Below are positions 43,427 through 53,680 of a stretch of 64,000 nucleotides of DNA, one piece after another. The position numbers and the translations under genes were made by a program. The first letter of the stretch is position 1. Each line of letters opens with the position of its first letter. The notes beneath the pieces were generated by a model. It saw only the letters and a list, made by a program, of their open reading frames with translations. It ran no database searches and was not told the DNA's origin. This stretch comes from Dictyobacter vulcani (GTDB lineage Bacteria > Chloroflexota > Ktedonobacteria > Ktedonobacterales > Ktedonobacteraceae). The stretch is from the NCBI RefSeq assembly GCF_008974265.1, contig NZ_BKZW01000001.1:3348001-3412000 (forward strand), read 5' to 3'.

Positions 43427-46171
43427 ATGACGACGTACAAAGATGTATTTAATGCCCGTACAAAATTAGAGGGCATGCAAAATTCCTCAATCCATTACTA
43501 TCGTCTGGCCGCTCTGGCTGAGCGTGGAGTGCAAGGGCTGGAGCGACTTCCTTTTACGGTCAAAATTATTCTGGAAAATCTGTTGCGCCATGCTGGTGGT
43601 GAACTGGTGACCGAGGATGATGTCTTATCCCTGGCCGCCTGGACTCCTGGAAAGTCGGCTGGTAATGAGGCGGAATATCCATTCCTACCCGGTCGTGTCC
43701 TGTTGCAGGACTTTACCGGTGTGCCTGCGGTCGCTGATCTGGCTGCAATGCGTTCGGCTGTGGCACGGATGCAGGGTGATCCACAAAAAATTAATCCATT
43801 GGTGCCCGCTGATCTGGTCATTGACCACTCTGTACAGGTGGACTCATATGGTTCGACGCTGGCGTTTGGCCGCAACGTTGAACGGGAATATGAGCGTAAC
43901 AGTGAGCGCTATGGCTTATTGCGCTGGGGCCAGCAGGCCTTTAGCAATTTCCGTGTCGTGCCTCCTGGAACTGGTATTGTGCACCAGGTTAATTTGGAAT
44001 ATCTGGCTTCAGTTGTGCTGACGAAAGACGATGCCGGGGAGACAGTTGCCTATCCTGATTCATTGGTTGGTACCGATTCGCATACAACGATGATTAATGG
44101 CCTGGGCGTACTGGGCTGGGGTGTCGGTGGTATCGAGGCCGAGGCTGTCCTGCTGGGTCAACCACTTTATTTATTGACGCCTGAAGTCATTGGTATGCGC
44201 CTGACCGGTGCCCTGCCTGAAGGTGCTACCGCCACGGACCTGGTATTGACCGTTACACAGATGCTGCGTAAGCGTGGTGTCGTCGCCAAGTTCGTCGAGT
44301 TTACTGGTCCTGGACTCAGTCAGTTGGGCCTGGCCGATCGAGCCACCATCTCCAATATGTCACCCGAGTTTGGCGCAACCGCGACTCTCTTCCCTGTGGA
44401 TGCTGAGACACTGCGTTATCTCCGTGATACCGGTCGTGATTCAGAACTGGTGGATCTCGTGGAGCGCTACACAAAGGCCCAGGGCCTCTTTCGCACTGAT
44501 GATACTCCCGAGCCACAGTTTGATGACCTGCTCGAACTGGATCTGAGCTCGATCGAGCCCAGCCTCGCCGGTCCTCGTCGTCCACAGGATCGTGTGCCGA
44601 TGAGCGCCCTTTCACAGACGTTCCGCACTGCCTATGCTGATCGCTTTAAAACAGCCCCTGCTCAGACTCAAACCGCTGTGGCCGTAGCTGAGAAGCCAGT
44701 CTCGGGTGCGCAGGGCGTTGCGATCGACATGGGTGGCATGCAGACGCATCTGACCAATGGATCAGTGGCGATTGCTGCCATTACCAGTTGTACCAATACC
44801 TCCAATCCTTCGGTGATGATTGCCGCTGGTCTGGTCGCCAAGCGTGCTGTAGAGCGTGGCCTCTCGGTCAATCCAGCGGTGAAGACCAGTCTGGCACCCG
44901 GTTCACGCGCTGTCATCGACTATCTGGAGAATGCAGAGTTGATCCCTTATCTGGAGGCACTGCGTTTCCATCTGGTTGGTTTCGGTTGTACCACCTGTAT
45001 CGGTAATAGCGGACCACTGTCCGAGCCAGTCGCTGAAGCCGTGCAGGATAATGATCTGATCGTGGCGGCTGTACTGAGTGGTAACCGTAACTTTGAAGGT
45101 CGCATCCATCCACAGGTGCGTGCCAGTTTCCTGGCCTCGCCACCACTGGTTGTTGCCTATGCCCTGGCCGGTACCGTCGATATCGATTTAACGACCGATC
45201 CGATTGGAACCGACGCCAATGGCGACAAAGTCTATCTGCGCGACCTCTGGCCAACCCAGGAAGAGGTACGTAACCTCGTCCAGAAGGCTGTCACGCCCGA
45301 AGTATTCTCGAAGAACTATGCCCATGTCTTTGAAGGCGACGAGCACTGGCAGGCCCTCTCCAACTCAACCGGACCCCTCTTCGACTGGGATCCCAATTCG
45401 ACCTATGTGCAGGAGCCTCCTTTCTTCAAGGATATTACACCTGAGCCTGCGCCCGTGAAAGATATCCATGACGCCCGTGTCCTGGTCATGGTTGACGACT
45501 CGATCACCACCGACCACATTTCTCCGGCAGGAAGCTTCAATGAGAAGAGTCCGGCTGGACAGTATCTGGTTGAGCATGGAGTAGCCAAACGCGACTTCAA
45601 CACCTATGGCGCGCGCCGTGGTAACCATGAAGTGATGGTCCGAGGCACCTTTGGCAATATCCGCCTGCGTAACCGCCTGGTGGAAGGGAAAGAAGGTTAC
45701 TATACCGTTCACCTGCCAGATGGCGCAGAGACAACCATCTACGAGGCTTCTGAGCAATATCAGAAGGATGGCGTACCCTTGATTGTCATCGCCGGTAAAG
45801 AATATGGCTCCGGAAGCTCACGTGACTGGGCCGCTAAAGGACCATTGCTACTCGGTGTGCGTGCCGCCATCGCTGAAAGCTTTGAGCGCATCCATCGCAG
45901 CAACCTCGTTGGTATGGGTATCCTGCCACTCCAATTCAAACAAGGCGAGAGCAAAGAATCCCTGAACCTGACCGGACGCGAGACCTACGAGATCGCAGGC
46001 ATCGAGCAGGGCCTCAAACCCCGGCAGGAAGTTACCGTCAAGGCGACCCGTGAAGATGGCAACAGTTTCACCTTCCAGACCATTGCGCGCCTGGATAGTG
46101 CTATCGACGTCACCTACTACGAAAACGGTGGCATCCTACCCACCGTCTTACGCCGCCTACTCCAGGCCTAA
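43427..46171 (+). CDS. acnA: Aconitate hydratase AcnA
   Basis: The 914-residue protein is full-length AcnA. Early segments VLLQDFTGVPAVADLAAMR and TDSHTTMINGLGVLGWGVGG are diagnostic. The 4Fe-4S cluster Cys lie in ITSCTNTSNP (~454) and GCTTCIGNSGPL (~521, ~524). The swivel domain contains GSSRDWAAKGP. It interconverts citrate and isocitrate in the TCA cycle and, without its cluster, may bind mRNA as in other bacteria. AAAAGGA precedes the ATG. A strong terminator follows. Confidence 0.97.
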   Translation: MTTYKDVFNARTKLEGMQNSSIHYYRLAALAERGVQGLERLPFTVKIILENLLRHAGGELVTEDDVLSLAAWTPGKSAGNEAEYPFLPGRVLLQDFTGVPAVADLAAMRSAVARMQGDPQKINPLVPADLVIDHSVQVDSYGSTLAFGRNVEREYERNSERYGLLRWGQQAFSNFRVVPPGTGIVHQVNLEYLASVVLTKDDAGETVAYPDSLVGTDSHTTMINGLGVLGWGVGGIEAEAVLLGQPLYLLTPEVIGMRLTGALPEGATATDLVLTVTQMLRKRGVVAKFVEFTGPGLSQLGLADRATISNMSPEFGATATLFPVDAETLRYLRDTGRDSELVDLVERYTKAQGLFRTDDTPEPQFDDLLELDLSSIEPSLAGPRRPQDRVPMSALSQTFRTAYADRFKTAPAQTQTAVAVAEKPVSGAQGVAIDMGGMQTHLTNGSVAIAAITSCTNTSNPSVMIAAGLVAKRAVERGLSVNPAVKTSLAPGSRAVIDYLENAELIPYLEALRFHLVGFGCTTCIGNSGPLSEPVAEAVQDNDLIVAAVLSGNRNFEGRIHPQVRASFLASPPLVVAYALAGTVDIDLTTDPIGTDANGDKVYLRDLWPTQEEVRNLVQKAVTPEVFSKNYAHVFEGDEHWQALSNSTGPLFDWDPNSTYVQEPPFFKDITPEPAPVKDIHDARVLVMVDDSITTDHISPAGSFNEKSPAGQYLVEHGVAKRDFNTYGARRGNHEVMVRGTFGNIRLRNRLVEGKEGYYTVHLPDGAETTIYEASEQYQKDGVPLIVIAGKEYGSGSSRDWAAKGPLLLGVRAAIAESFERIHRSNLVGMGILPLQFKQGESKESLNLTGRETYEIAGIEQGLKPRQEVTVKATREDGNSFTFQTIARLDSAIDVTYYENGGILPTVLRRLLQA

Positions 46172-46186
46172 AAGCCCGACTTTTTA

Positions 46187-46233
46187 AAAAGAACAGGCAG
46201 GATATTGTTACGTAACATCCTGCCTGTTCTTTT
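46187..46233. terminator. Strong terminator after acnA
   Basis: AAAAGAACAGGCAGGAT pairs with ATCCTGCCTGTTCTTTT, a 17-bp stem with a T-run on the right and an A-run on the left. It can work in both directions. Confidence 0.9.
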
Positions 46234-46246
46234 GTATGAATAGTGT

Positions 46247-46268
46247 ACAATAAAGTACATTTTATTGT
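46247..46268. promoter_or_regulatory. Inverted repeat upstream of the nucleotidyltransferase gene
   Basis: ACAATAAA and TTTATTGT surround GTACAT, 33 bp before the start codon at 46301. It may be an operator. The regulator is unknown. Confidence 0.4.
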
Positions 46269-46300
46269 GAAGTTAGCCAGGCTGGAAGCGATGTTTCTTT

Positions 46301-47128
46301 ATGTATATATCAGCGCAGCGGCTGCGCCATATGCAGCAGGTGCAAGATTTGCTTGATCAACTGCAACCTACGGCTTCTGCCGAGGTTATCTGTGTACCTG
46401 GTTCGCAGGAGCCGGAAGGTACGGTGATAGTTTTCACGGGCTCATTTAATCCACCGACCATTGCGCATCTGGCTTTATTGAAGCAGGCACAGCAATATGC
46501 AAAAGATGTGCAGGGTCCGGTGCATGTGTATGCGGCTTTTAGCAAGCGTACGGTGGATAAAGAAGGGGTTGAGCGGCCGCTGCTGCTGGATAAGGTAATC
46601 CTGTTGCAGGATATACTCAGCAAGCGTTTACCTGCTGTGGGCATTCTGCTGTTCAATCGTGGATTGTATGTAGAGCAGGCACAGGCGATTCGCCAGGCTT
46701 TTCCAAAGGTGAAGCGGGTGTTGTTCTTGATGGGCTTCGATAAGATCGTACAAATTTTTGATCCACATTATTATGAGGATCGTGATGCCTCGCTAGAGGC
46801 GTTGTTTAGCATGGCGGAGTTGTTTGTGGTGCCACGGGGGAATGCCGGTGAGGATGATCTGGCCAGGCTGTTGCAGCAACCCGAGAATCAGCGCTTTGCT
46901 TGCTATGTGACCTCACGTCCTTTTGCGGCCGCCTATCGAGATATCTCAGCGACCCAGGTGCGGCAGGGAGGATCTCACTACGAACACGAGACGCCACGAG
47001 AAGTACGGTACTTCATTCAGCGCCTCCGGCCCTATGCTCCTCCTGTCAAACGCCTGGATGGAAGCGAGCGAGATGTGTATCAAGAGCATGTTGCCTATGT
47101 AAAGCAGCACCTGGGCCCGGTCTGCTGA
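46301..47128 (+). CDS. NadD-like nucleotidyltransferase
   Basis: The 275-residue protein has the nucleotidyltransferase alpha/beta-phosphodiesterase signature VFTGSFNPPTIAHLALL at residues ~44-60, with the T/HxxH His in TIAH. It also has a DISATQVRQ motif near the end, equivalent to ISST-x-x-R. This is the nicotinate/nicotinamide mononucleotide adenylyltransferase superfamily. It is longer than bacterial NadD (~200 residues), with an extra C-terminal segment. NaMN/NMN adenylylation is the best guess; other pyridine or lipid precursors are possible. No NAD-pathway genes are adjacent. Confidence 0.75.
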   Translation: MYISAQRLRHMQQVQDLLDQLQPTASAEVICVPGSQEPEGTVIVFTGSFNPPTIAHLALLKQAQQYAKDVQGPVHVYAAFSKRTVDKEGVERPLLLDKVILLQDILSKRLPAVGILLFNRGLYVEQAQAIRQAFPKVKRVLFLMGFDKIVQIFDPHYYEDRDASLEALFSMAELFVVPRGNAGEDDLARLLQQPENQRFACYVTSRPFAAAYRDISATQVRQGGSHYEHETPREVRYFIQRLRPYAPPVKRLDGSERDVYQEHVAYVKQHLGPVC

Positions 47129-47140
47129 CAATCCGCTCTG

Positions 47141-47175
47141 GCTACTGCGCACCGTTGTCAACAATGCGCAGTAGC
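47141..47175. terminator. Hairpin between convergent genes
   Basis: A perfect 11-bp stem (GCTACTGCGCA / TGCGCAGTAGC) with a 13-nt loop lies between the converging nucleotidyltransferase and FHA genes. T-runs are poor on both sides. Confidence 0.55.
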
Positions 47176-47179
47176 TATG

Positions 47180-47863
47180 CTACATCTTTGATAAGCGAAA
47201 GGTAAACGTGGTGTTGCCGATTTGTAGCACGTCGCCCTCTTGTAGCATGCTATGCGTAATCGGTTTCCCATTCACAAAAGTCCCGGTAGCCGAGTTGTTA
47301 TCGATTAGCTCATATTGACCTGTTGTCACCTCTTTAATCGTTGCGTGATGGCGGCTAACGGTCAGATCTTCAAGGAAGATGTCGCATTCACGGCTCCGCC
47401 CGATTGTCATCCCAGGTAACAATTCGATACTGCGCATACCAGTGCCTGGATTCATCAATTGCAGATGGGCAATAATCGTCGTGCCAGGCTCTGGCGTTTT
47501 TCCTTTATGCAACTCACGACCGCGAGATGACGGCAGTTGGAATGGCCTGGTTCCCTCATTCGCAAAGAAGGTAATCAGGGTATTGCCAAATTGGAGCTCA
47601 TCTCCGCTATTGAGAAGTTGCTCAACGATCGGACTGTTATTGACAAAACAATCTCCACTGCCATGGTCATCACGTAAGACATAACCGTTATCGGTATACA
47701 GGATACGGGCTTGCTTACGATGAACAGTGATATCCTCTAAAAAGATATCACTATCTCGGCTGCGACCAATGGTTGTACACTCTTTCCACAATTCGATACG
47801 CTTCCCAGCCAGAGAGCCTTTCTGGATGACAAGGTATGCTCCCGATGTTGGTTCTTGCGACAT
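47180..47863 (-). CDS. Double FHA-domain protein
   Basis: The 227-residue protein contains two forkhead-associated domains and little else. FHA2 (residues ~135-225) is canonical: TIGRSRECDIFLEDLTVSRH then NSATGTFVNG. FHA1 (~10-95) keeps GRSRDSDIFLED but has TVHRKQARI where the phosphothreonine-binding Ser-x-x-His normally lies, so its ligand binding may differ. FHA domains read phosphothreonine on kinase substrates. Three Ser/Thr kinase-type genes lie within 10 kb, making it a likely reader of their products. GTGGAG precedes the ATG. Confidence 0.9.
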   Translation of the reverse strand: MSQEPTSGAYLVIQKGSLAGKRIELWKECTTIGRSRDSDIFLEDITVHRKQARILYTDNGYVLRDDHGSGDCFVNNSPIVEQLLNSGDELQFGNTLITFFANEGTRPFQLPSSRGRELHKGKTPEPGTTIIAHLQLMNPGTGMRSIELLPGMTIGRSRECDIFLEDLTVSRHHATIKEVTTGQYELIDNNSATGTFVNGKPITHSMLQEGDVLQIGNTTFTFRLSKM

Positions 47864-48215
47864 ATGGCTCCACTCTATTTTGCTGCCTGATGTGGGCTTG
47901 CAAGAATTTATCGATGGGTTTCTCTTCCATCATTGGACTGAGTATAACGAATGAGATCTTGGTGTGTCAAGAATCATTCTGTTAAATAAATTTACGTGAT
48001 TGTTAACTTGCCCGCCTTTTCGATTTTTTTGTGAAATAGCAGGATTTTCTCCTGTGCTCTATACGTTAACAGGCGGTTTGTGAGCCCTGGTATGTTCTAT
48101 CTAAATGAACGGTGATTGGCACACTTTTCTCTTGCGTTGTATGATGGGTTTGTTCTTTCTTGACAATAAAAGATGTTGTAAAGAGGCAATTGTATCAGAG
48201 AAGGAGAATGCAGCT
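47864..48215. other. Divergent promoter region of FHA and CocE genes
   Basis: No gene is seen. A perfect TTGACA lies at 48160-48165 but without a good -10 at 17 bp. AT-rich stretches lie on both sides. Confidence 0.35.
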
Positions 48216-49990
48216 ATGTCAGTTCAGTCGAGTCTGCAAGTGACGATCGAGTTTGATGTGCCCGCGAAGATGAGAGATGGTGTCACCCTGCGTGCCAATG
48301 TGTACCGACCGGTTGGCGACGAGCGCTGGCCCGTGCTCCTGACCCGTCTACCATATGGAAAGGATTTCCCCAATGCTGGCGGCGTCCTGGATGCGGTACA
48401 GGCGGCGCGTCGGGGCTATGTCGTGATTATCCAGGATACTCGTGGGCGTTTCGCTTCGGAAGGCGAGTGGATACCGATGCGGCAGGAGGCTCTGGATGGC
48501 GTTGATACCATTGCCTGGGCGGCTCAGTTGCCTTATAGTAACGGCGAGGTTGGTATGTTTGGTGCCTCCTACTTTGGTTTTACCCAATGGTCGGCGGCCA
48601 TTCATCAGCCAGAGGCCTTGAAGGTGATGGCTCCCTACATAACCTGGAACGACCCGTTAAATGGAGTGACCTTTCGGGGAGGGGCCCTGGAACTCGGTAC
48701 AGCCGCGTCCTGGCAACTATCCATGGGCGCGAACGTCATTATGCGCAGGCATATGCTGAATAACAATTTTACCGAACTGGGAACCGATATGTATATCTGG
48801 TCAAAGACCATGGATAGCCTGGGTTCAGAAGGCTACTGGTCCTTACCCCTCAGGAAATTTGCTCCACTGGCATATAAAGATATCGCGCCTGCGTTCTATG
48901 AGGTCTTTGATGCTCCGATGGATCGCGAACTGGTCGAGCCGATGACTATTCTGGGCAAACATGAACAGGTGACCGTGCCTACCTTTAATATTGGTGGCTG
49001 GTATGATATTTTCTTGCATGATACATTAGAAAACTTCAGGATTATGCGTCAGGATGGTACCACTCCGGTCGCGCGTGAGAGCAAACTACTCATCGGACCC
49101 TGGATCCACGGCGGTAGCTCGAATCCAGTGGGTGAGAAGAATTTTGGCTTTGCTTCAACCCCTGCGCTGATCAATCTTCAGAGTGATGTTATGAGTATGC
49201 AGTTGCGCTGGTTTGATCATTTCCTGAAAGATAAAGATACTGGTTTCCTGGCAGAAGCTCCGGTCAAGCTGTTTGTCATGGGGCGAACATCTGGCGTGAT
49301 GAGCAGGAATGGCCGCTGGCCCGTGCAGTTGAGACACGCTACTATCTCCATAGTGCTGGACATGCGAATACACTGACCGGCGATGGGATCTTAAATACGG
49401 AAGTTCCAGCAGCAGAAGAGTCGGATCGCTATGCCTACGATCCCGCCAATCCTGTGATGACGCGTGGTGGTGCCTTATTAATGACACCAGAGTTTCCTGG
49501 TGGCGTCTTTGATCAGCGACCAACGGAGCAGCGCTCAGATGTGCTGGTGTATACGACACCAGAACTCATCGAGGATACTGAGGTCACCGGACCTATCTCT
49601 CTACACCTCTGGGCCAGTTCCAGCGCACCTGATACCGATTTTGTCGCTCGTCTGGTAGATGTGTATCCAGATGGGTATGCGCAGAATCTCACGGATGGGA
49701 TTATCCGGGCGCGCTATCGGGATTTCTCTAAGGGTGCTGAGCCAACGTTGATTGAACCGGGAAAAGCCTATGAGTATGTTGTTGATCTCTGGGCCACGAG
49801 TAATCTGTTTAAGCAGGGACATCGTATTCGTGTTGACGTGACCAGTAGCAATTTTCCACGCTGGGACCGCAATCCAAATACTGGCCATGACCTGGGGGCC
49901 GATAGCGAACTGGTGGTGGCGCAGCAGACCATCCTGCACAATGCCGAGCATCCCTCTTATATCGTCCTTCCCATTGTCCCACAGGCTTAA
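48216..49990 (+). pseudogene. CocE/NonD-family serine hydrolase (X-Pro dipeptidyl-peptidase type), frameshifted
   Basis: The first frame carries the family's N-terminal hydrolase: MRDGVTLRANVYRP, RLPYGKDFP and the nucleophile Ser118 in MFGASYFGFTQW. It continues to KLFVMG at about 49280. The second frame continues ANIWRDEQEWPLARAVETRY and ends with the jelly-roll domain (GPISLHLWASSSAPDTDFVA, RIRVDVTSSNFPRWDRN). One extra G in the G4 run 49280-49283 would give one protein of about 590 residues, the normal size. Members cleave esters, beta-lactams or X-Pro peptides. ATG 48216 has AAGGAG nine bases upstream. Confidence 0.82.
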
Positions 49991-50047
49991 AACAGGCATG
50001 CTAGAACCGCGTTACTGTAGTGCGCGCTAATTATACAGATTATACAG

Positions 50048-50090
50048 ATGTGGTGAGATTGAGGTGCTACTACCCTCAATCTCACCACAT
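50048..50090. terminator. Bidirectional terminator hairpin
   Basis: A perfect 17-bp stem (ATGTGGTGAGATTGAGG and complement) with a 9-nt loop lies between convergent genes, followed by ATTTTATCTC. Confidence 0.8.
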
Positions 50091-50127
50091 ATTTTATCTC
50101 TCCATAAAAATTGACACGTCGTGTTAC

Positions 50128-51525
50128 TTAACGTCCATGGAGTATTATGAGTACCGCGATCAAAATGCCTATCGCGACCAGCAGTAAGAACACCAGACCC
50201 AGTAGCATAAATGCCAGAATGGGAGATAAGCGTACAAAGCGTAGCGGCATGGTCTTCTGTAGCCCGGTAAAGGTTGGGATGGCTGAGAACAAGGCCGGAT
50301 GGTCTGTAATCGCCCTTCCTCGAACTGTTGGCGAGATCGGCACTGGTTTGTGTTGAGCTATCTGGGGTTGTTCCATCAGCGCGACCTGAACGCCAGCCCT
50401 TTGTGGCTCCCTGGCAGTCTGTTGATCTGGTTGCCTCCCATTATCCTGTTGTGGTATCGCCAGCATTGTTGCATCGCGTGGTTTCTGAGCCGCGAACGTC
50501 CTGGTCTCCCGTGGATTGTCACGCTGGATCGTGGCAGGGCGACCTGCCGCCAGATTGGCTTGTCGCTGGCGTAACGCTGTTTGCAGTGCCGCATCATAGG
50601 TTTGCGCAAACTCTAGAATACTCGGATAGCGCTGCTCCGGTTTTTTTGCCAGTGCGCGTAAGAAAACCTCATCCAGTTCCCTGGGAATACTCGGATTGCA
50701 GATGCTGGGTGGCTCTGGTGCGGTATGATGATGATGGTGCAAAAGCTGTGCTGCGGTCCCCTCAAAGACTGCCCGTCCCGTCATCAATTGATACATCATC
50801 ACGGCCAGCGCATATTGGTCGGCCGAAGGACCCACATGTACCGAAGTCGCCAGGGAAGGATCATCAAATTGTTCGGGCGCCATATAGAGTGGGGTTCCCA
50901 CCGAACGATGCAAAGAACGACCGGCCCGATAAAATGAAGCTAAACCAAAATCTGCCAGTAAAAGATGTGGCCTGCCATGAGGGAAAATATTTGCAAGATA
51001 AGGATATTGATCACTCTTTAAAGGACCGCGCTCAACACGAATTAAAAAATTTGTCGGTTTAATATCACGATGAATAATACCATGATCGTGTGCATATTGT
51101 AGGGCAGAAGCCGCCTGTAACAGATAATAACCAGCCTCCTCTGCTGAGATAGGCCAGCCAAAGCCAAATTGTTGGGTTCGTTGCTGTAGCCAGTTCCAGA
51201 GCGATCCCTCTGAGATATAAGGCATCACCAGATAGGTAATCGGTCCGACGCTGGTTTCCAGGTTTTCCTCTCCAAAATGATAGAGAGGCAAAATATGTTC
51301 ATGTTCCAATTCGGCAACAGCACGTGCTTCGCGTTCAAAGCGTTGTGCAGCCTGCTTACCTTCAGGTGTATTTGGGACTGCGCGTAAGTCTCCACAGACG
51401 ACTTTGATCGCGACTCTTCTGCCAATACGTGTATGTTGGGCCAAGTAGATATCACCCATACCACCACTCTCGACAAGTCGCTGCAGGCGATACCCACCGA
51501 GATGTTTCCCCACCAACATATTCAT
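50128..51525 (-). CDS. Membrane-anchored Ser/Thr protein kinase
   Basis: The 465-residue protein has an N-terminal kinase domain: glycine loop [14 protein letters not shown], catalytic Lys41, HRDIKPTN starting at residue 152, DFG at 192-194 and [12 protein letters not shown] long Gln/Arg/Pro-rich linker follows, then one C-terminal transmembrane helix (~432-458) with only a few residues beyond. It therefore has no extracellular sensor; input probably comes from the cytosol or partners. A five-His stretch ([12 protein letters not shown]) lies in the C-lobe. It is adjacent to a helical-repeat protein and an orphan histidine kinase. Confidence 0.92.
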   Translation of the reverse strand: MNMLVGKHLGGYRLQRLVESGGMGDIYLAQHTRIGRRVAIKVVCGDLRAVPNTPEGKQAAQRFEREARAVAELEHEHILPLYHFGEENLETSVGPITYLVMPYISEGSLWNWLQQRTQQFGFGWPISAEEAGYYLLQAASALQYAHDHGIIHRDIKPTNFLIRVERGPLKSDQYPYLANIFPHGRPHLLLADFGLASFYRAGRSLHRSVGTPLYMAPEQFDDPSLATSVHVGPSADQYALAVMMYQLMTGRAVFEGTAAQLLHHHHHTAPEPPSICNPSIPRELDEVFLRALAKKPEQRYPSILEFAQTYDAALQTALRQRQANLAAGRPATIQRDNPRETRTFAAQKPRDATMLAIPQQDNGRQPDQQTAREPQRAGVQVALMEQPQIAQHKPVPISPTVRGRAITDHPALFSAIPTFTGLQKTMPLRFVRLSPILAFMLLGLVFLLLVAIGILIAVLIILHGR

Positions 51526-51897
51526 CTCAAAATTTCCTCTTGATTTTAAGAAGGTGAGAGTATCGTAAATACAGAAAGAAAGATAGTGCAGAATCCTTTA
51601 AAGCCGCTCAGTGAAAGAATATTTGCTCTGGACCTCTCACTCTGCTGATAGCATATCTGCGGTATCAAAAAGGTATGGTGCTAAAACAATAGGTACTCTC
51701 AACCATTAAATCATACTCTTCCCTATTATTCAGTATACAGGAGAGCCATAAATGTTTTAGACCTGAATGAGACAATAGTGCTATTTTATGTCTTTCTGGG
51801 TGTATAAATCTATGAAACAACAAATATATGTTGTTCTATATAAAATGAGGCTGTTTGAGATTTACTGTCAGTGAGGCGAGATCTCCTGGGCGCACTC

Positions 51898-51976
51898 GGG
51901 CACTAAAGTGCCCAGAATTCTTTATGCTGTGGTGGAAATTCGTGCGCATCGCGCACGAATTTCCACCACAGCATAA
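51898..51976. repeat. Near-perfect cruciform: 26-bp arms with 3-nt loop
   Basis: Bases 51922-51947 are the exact complement of 51951-51976 (TTATGCTGTGGTGGAAATTC onward), with only ATC between. A smaller hairpin GGGCAC-TAAA-GTGCCC lies just upstream at 51898-51913. Confidence 0.95.
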
Positions 51977-52084
51977 TTATTGAGAGCTGTGGGCGCGAAA
52001 GTCTAGCCATAAAATTATTGAGAGCTGTGGGCGCGAAAGTTTAGCCATAAAATTATTGAGAGCTGTAGGCACGAAAGTTTAGCC
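51973..52084 (+). repeat. Three 38-bp tandem repeats
   Basis: Units at 51973-52008 (36 bp, two A missing), 52009-52046 and 52047-52084 read ATAAAATTATTGAGAGCTGT then GGGCGCGAAAGTTTAGCC. The third has two substitutions. The array starts at the edge of the 26-bp palindrome. Confidence 0.95.
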
Positions 52085-52175
52085 ACAACGTGTCCCATGG
52101 AAAGAATTTTCAGGCACACTCTGAGTATTGAAGACAAGAAAGCACATCACGGAGAGATTGTGGAAGGCATGGGCC

Positions 52176-53531
52176 TCAGACACTCTCTAGTTGTGTGAGA
52201 ATGTCTCTGAGTGCGTATATGTGTTGTTCTTCGTTAGGATTGGCCAGAGCTTGCTGCAGACTGGCGCGTCCTGGACCATTCATCCAGCGCTCGATCTCAT
52301 TCATGAGGGGGAGTACCTGGTAGACTGGTGTGATGATACGCGGATCTTTGATGTATCCTTTGTTTATGGCGCTCCAATACTGACCCATAAAAAGGCCAAG
52401 CTGATGCAATGCAACCGTATTCTGCCAGGTTGGCTCAGCCATGGCACTGTCCAGGAGAGCCTGAGCCAGCGTGGGAAAGTTGCGTGAGAAGATCACCGGC
52501 AAACTTTCAGGTGTGTCTGTGGCTGTATTCAGGGGAATCCTGGCACTATCCTGCAGCACAGACTGAAAAATCAAGGCAGCATTCGCCTTCAGACGCGGAT
52601 CAGCTTTTCTATCTCCCAGATAGCGTTCCAGTGGCACCTGTTTATAAATTGGAAGTGCCACATAGCTTTCTAAACCGGAGACGTGCTCTAGCCCCCTGGC
52701 CAGGAGTAGATCGTGGAAACGCTCTTGCTGGAATTCCAGACAACCTTCGACCACATCTACTTTTGCCCAGCCATGGGCCTCTGGCAAGGCTCCGACCAGA
52801 GCTTGCATCGATGCGGCCGTGGTATGTTTGATCAATGCCTGGGTGGCATATAGCGAGACATGAGGATCGGTGGCCAGAGCACCCAGATATTGAGCCAGAT
52901 CAGTCGAGAACAGCCTGTCATCATCCCGGCGACTGATAAAGTGGGCCTGGGATCCAGTCTTGTCTGCGATCCCCATTGTCCGATAATTACCCAGCATCAA
53001 GATCGCATAGCGTCTGGCCCGTCCCTGCTCTGTTTCTCCTGGATTGGCATCGATAGAGAGAGCGGATGGATCACCCTGTTCAATGATCTGTAACCAGATC
53101 GGAATCAGGGTTCCGCCGCGATCAATCTCATAGAGAAAGGGAATCAAAACATCTTTCCATTGTTGGATGGGACCAATATTAAGGAATGGTAGCAGATGTT
53201 GTACAGTTTCTTCGACGGATTGGTTTTCCCAACGCAGGTTGGTGAGGATGCGGGTGACTTCGGTACGCAAAGCACTCAGGTGCTGTTTCATTTCCGGCGT
53301 ATGTATATTTAACGCATGAAACGTCTGGCGGGCCGTAAGATGTTCAACCGTGCCTGGCAGTTCGTGGGCACTGGTTGAAAGTGGGATCGTCGGATTGATT
53401 TCAATCCTGGCTAAATCTGGCTCCTGCAACTCTCGATCTGTTTCTCTTTCGAGGTATAGAAAGCCTTCTGTGCTGCTTTCGCTTGCTGGCTGAGTCATAG
53501 GCTGTGCCCTTTTATCATCTCTCTCAGACAT
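52176..53531 (-). CDS. Helical protein of unknown function
   Basis: The 451-residue protein has no recognised domain. Its first ~60 residues are polar and Glu-rich. The rest is amphipathic helix, with segments such as RRYAILMLGNYRTMG, YLGALATDPHVSLYATQALI and FHDLLLARGLEHVSGLESYV that suggest HEAT/armadillo-like repeats. There is no signal peptide or membrane segment. It lies between a Ser/Thr kinase gene and a histidine kinase gene and may be a scaffold or substrate; that is inferred from position only. Confidence 0.5.
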   Translation of the reverse strand: MSERDDKRAQPMTQPASESSTEGFLYLERETDRELQEPDLARIEINPTIPLSTSAHELPGTVEHLTARQTFHALNIHTPEMKQHLSALRTEVTRILTNLRWENQSVEETVQHLLPFLNIGPIQQWKDVLIPFLYEIDRGGTLIPIWLQIIEQGDPSALSIDANPGETEQGRARRYAILMLGNYRTMGIADKTGSQAHFISRRDDDRLFSTDLAQYLGALATDPHVSLYATQALIKHTTAASMQALVGALPEAHGWAKVDVVEGCLEFQQERFHDLLLARGLEHVSGLESYVALPIYKQVPLERYLGDRKADPRLKANAALIFQSVLQDSARIPLNTATDTPESLPVIFSRNFPTLAQALLDSAMAEPTWQNTVALHQLGLFMGQYWSAINKGYIKDPRIITPVYQVLPLMNEIERWMNGPGRASLQQALANPNEEQHIYALRDILTQLESV

Positions 53532-53680
53532 TCGCCTGGCCCTCTCTTATGCTGGTAGTGAGTAATAGCTGTTGCTTTATTGTACCGTCATCCACCTACT
53601 GTTTATGGCTATAAAACTGGTTGCTTCTTGGTTTCATCTATATACTGAAGGTGAATTCTAGCAAGGGGGTGGCAGGCAAG

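Larger units (their letters stand above)
51526..52175. other. Long intergenic region with palindrome and tandem repeats
   Basis: No gene is credible over 650 bp. The left part should carry the kinase promoter. The right part contains a 55-bp hairpin palindrome and three 38-bp direct repeats, listed separately. Confidence 0.6.
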
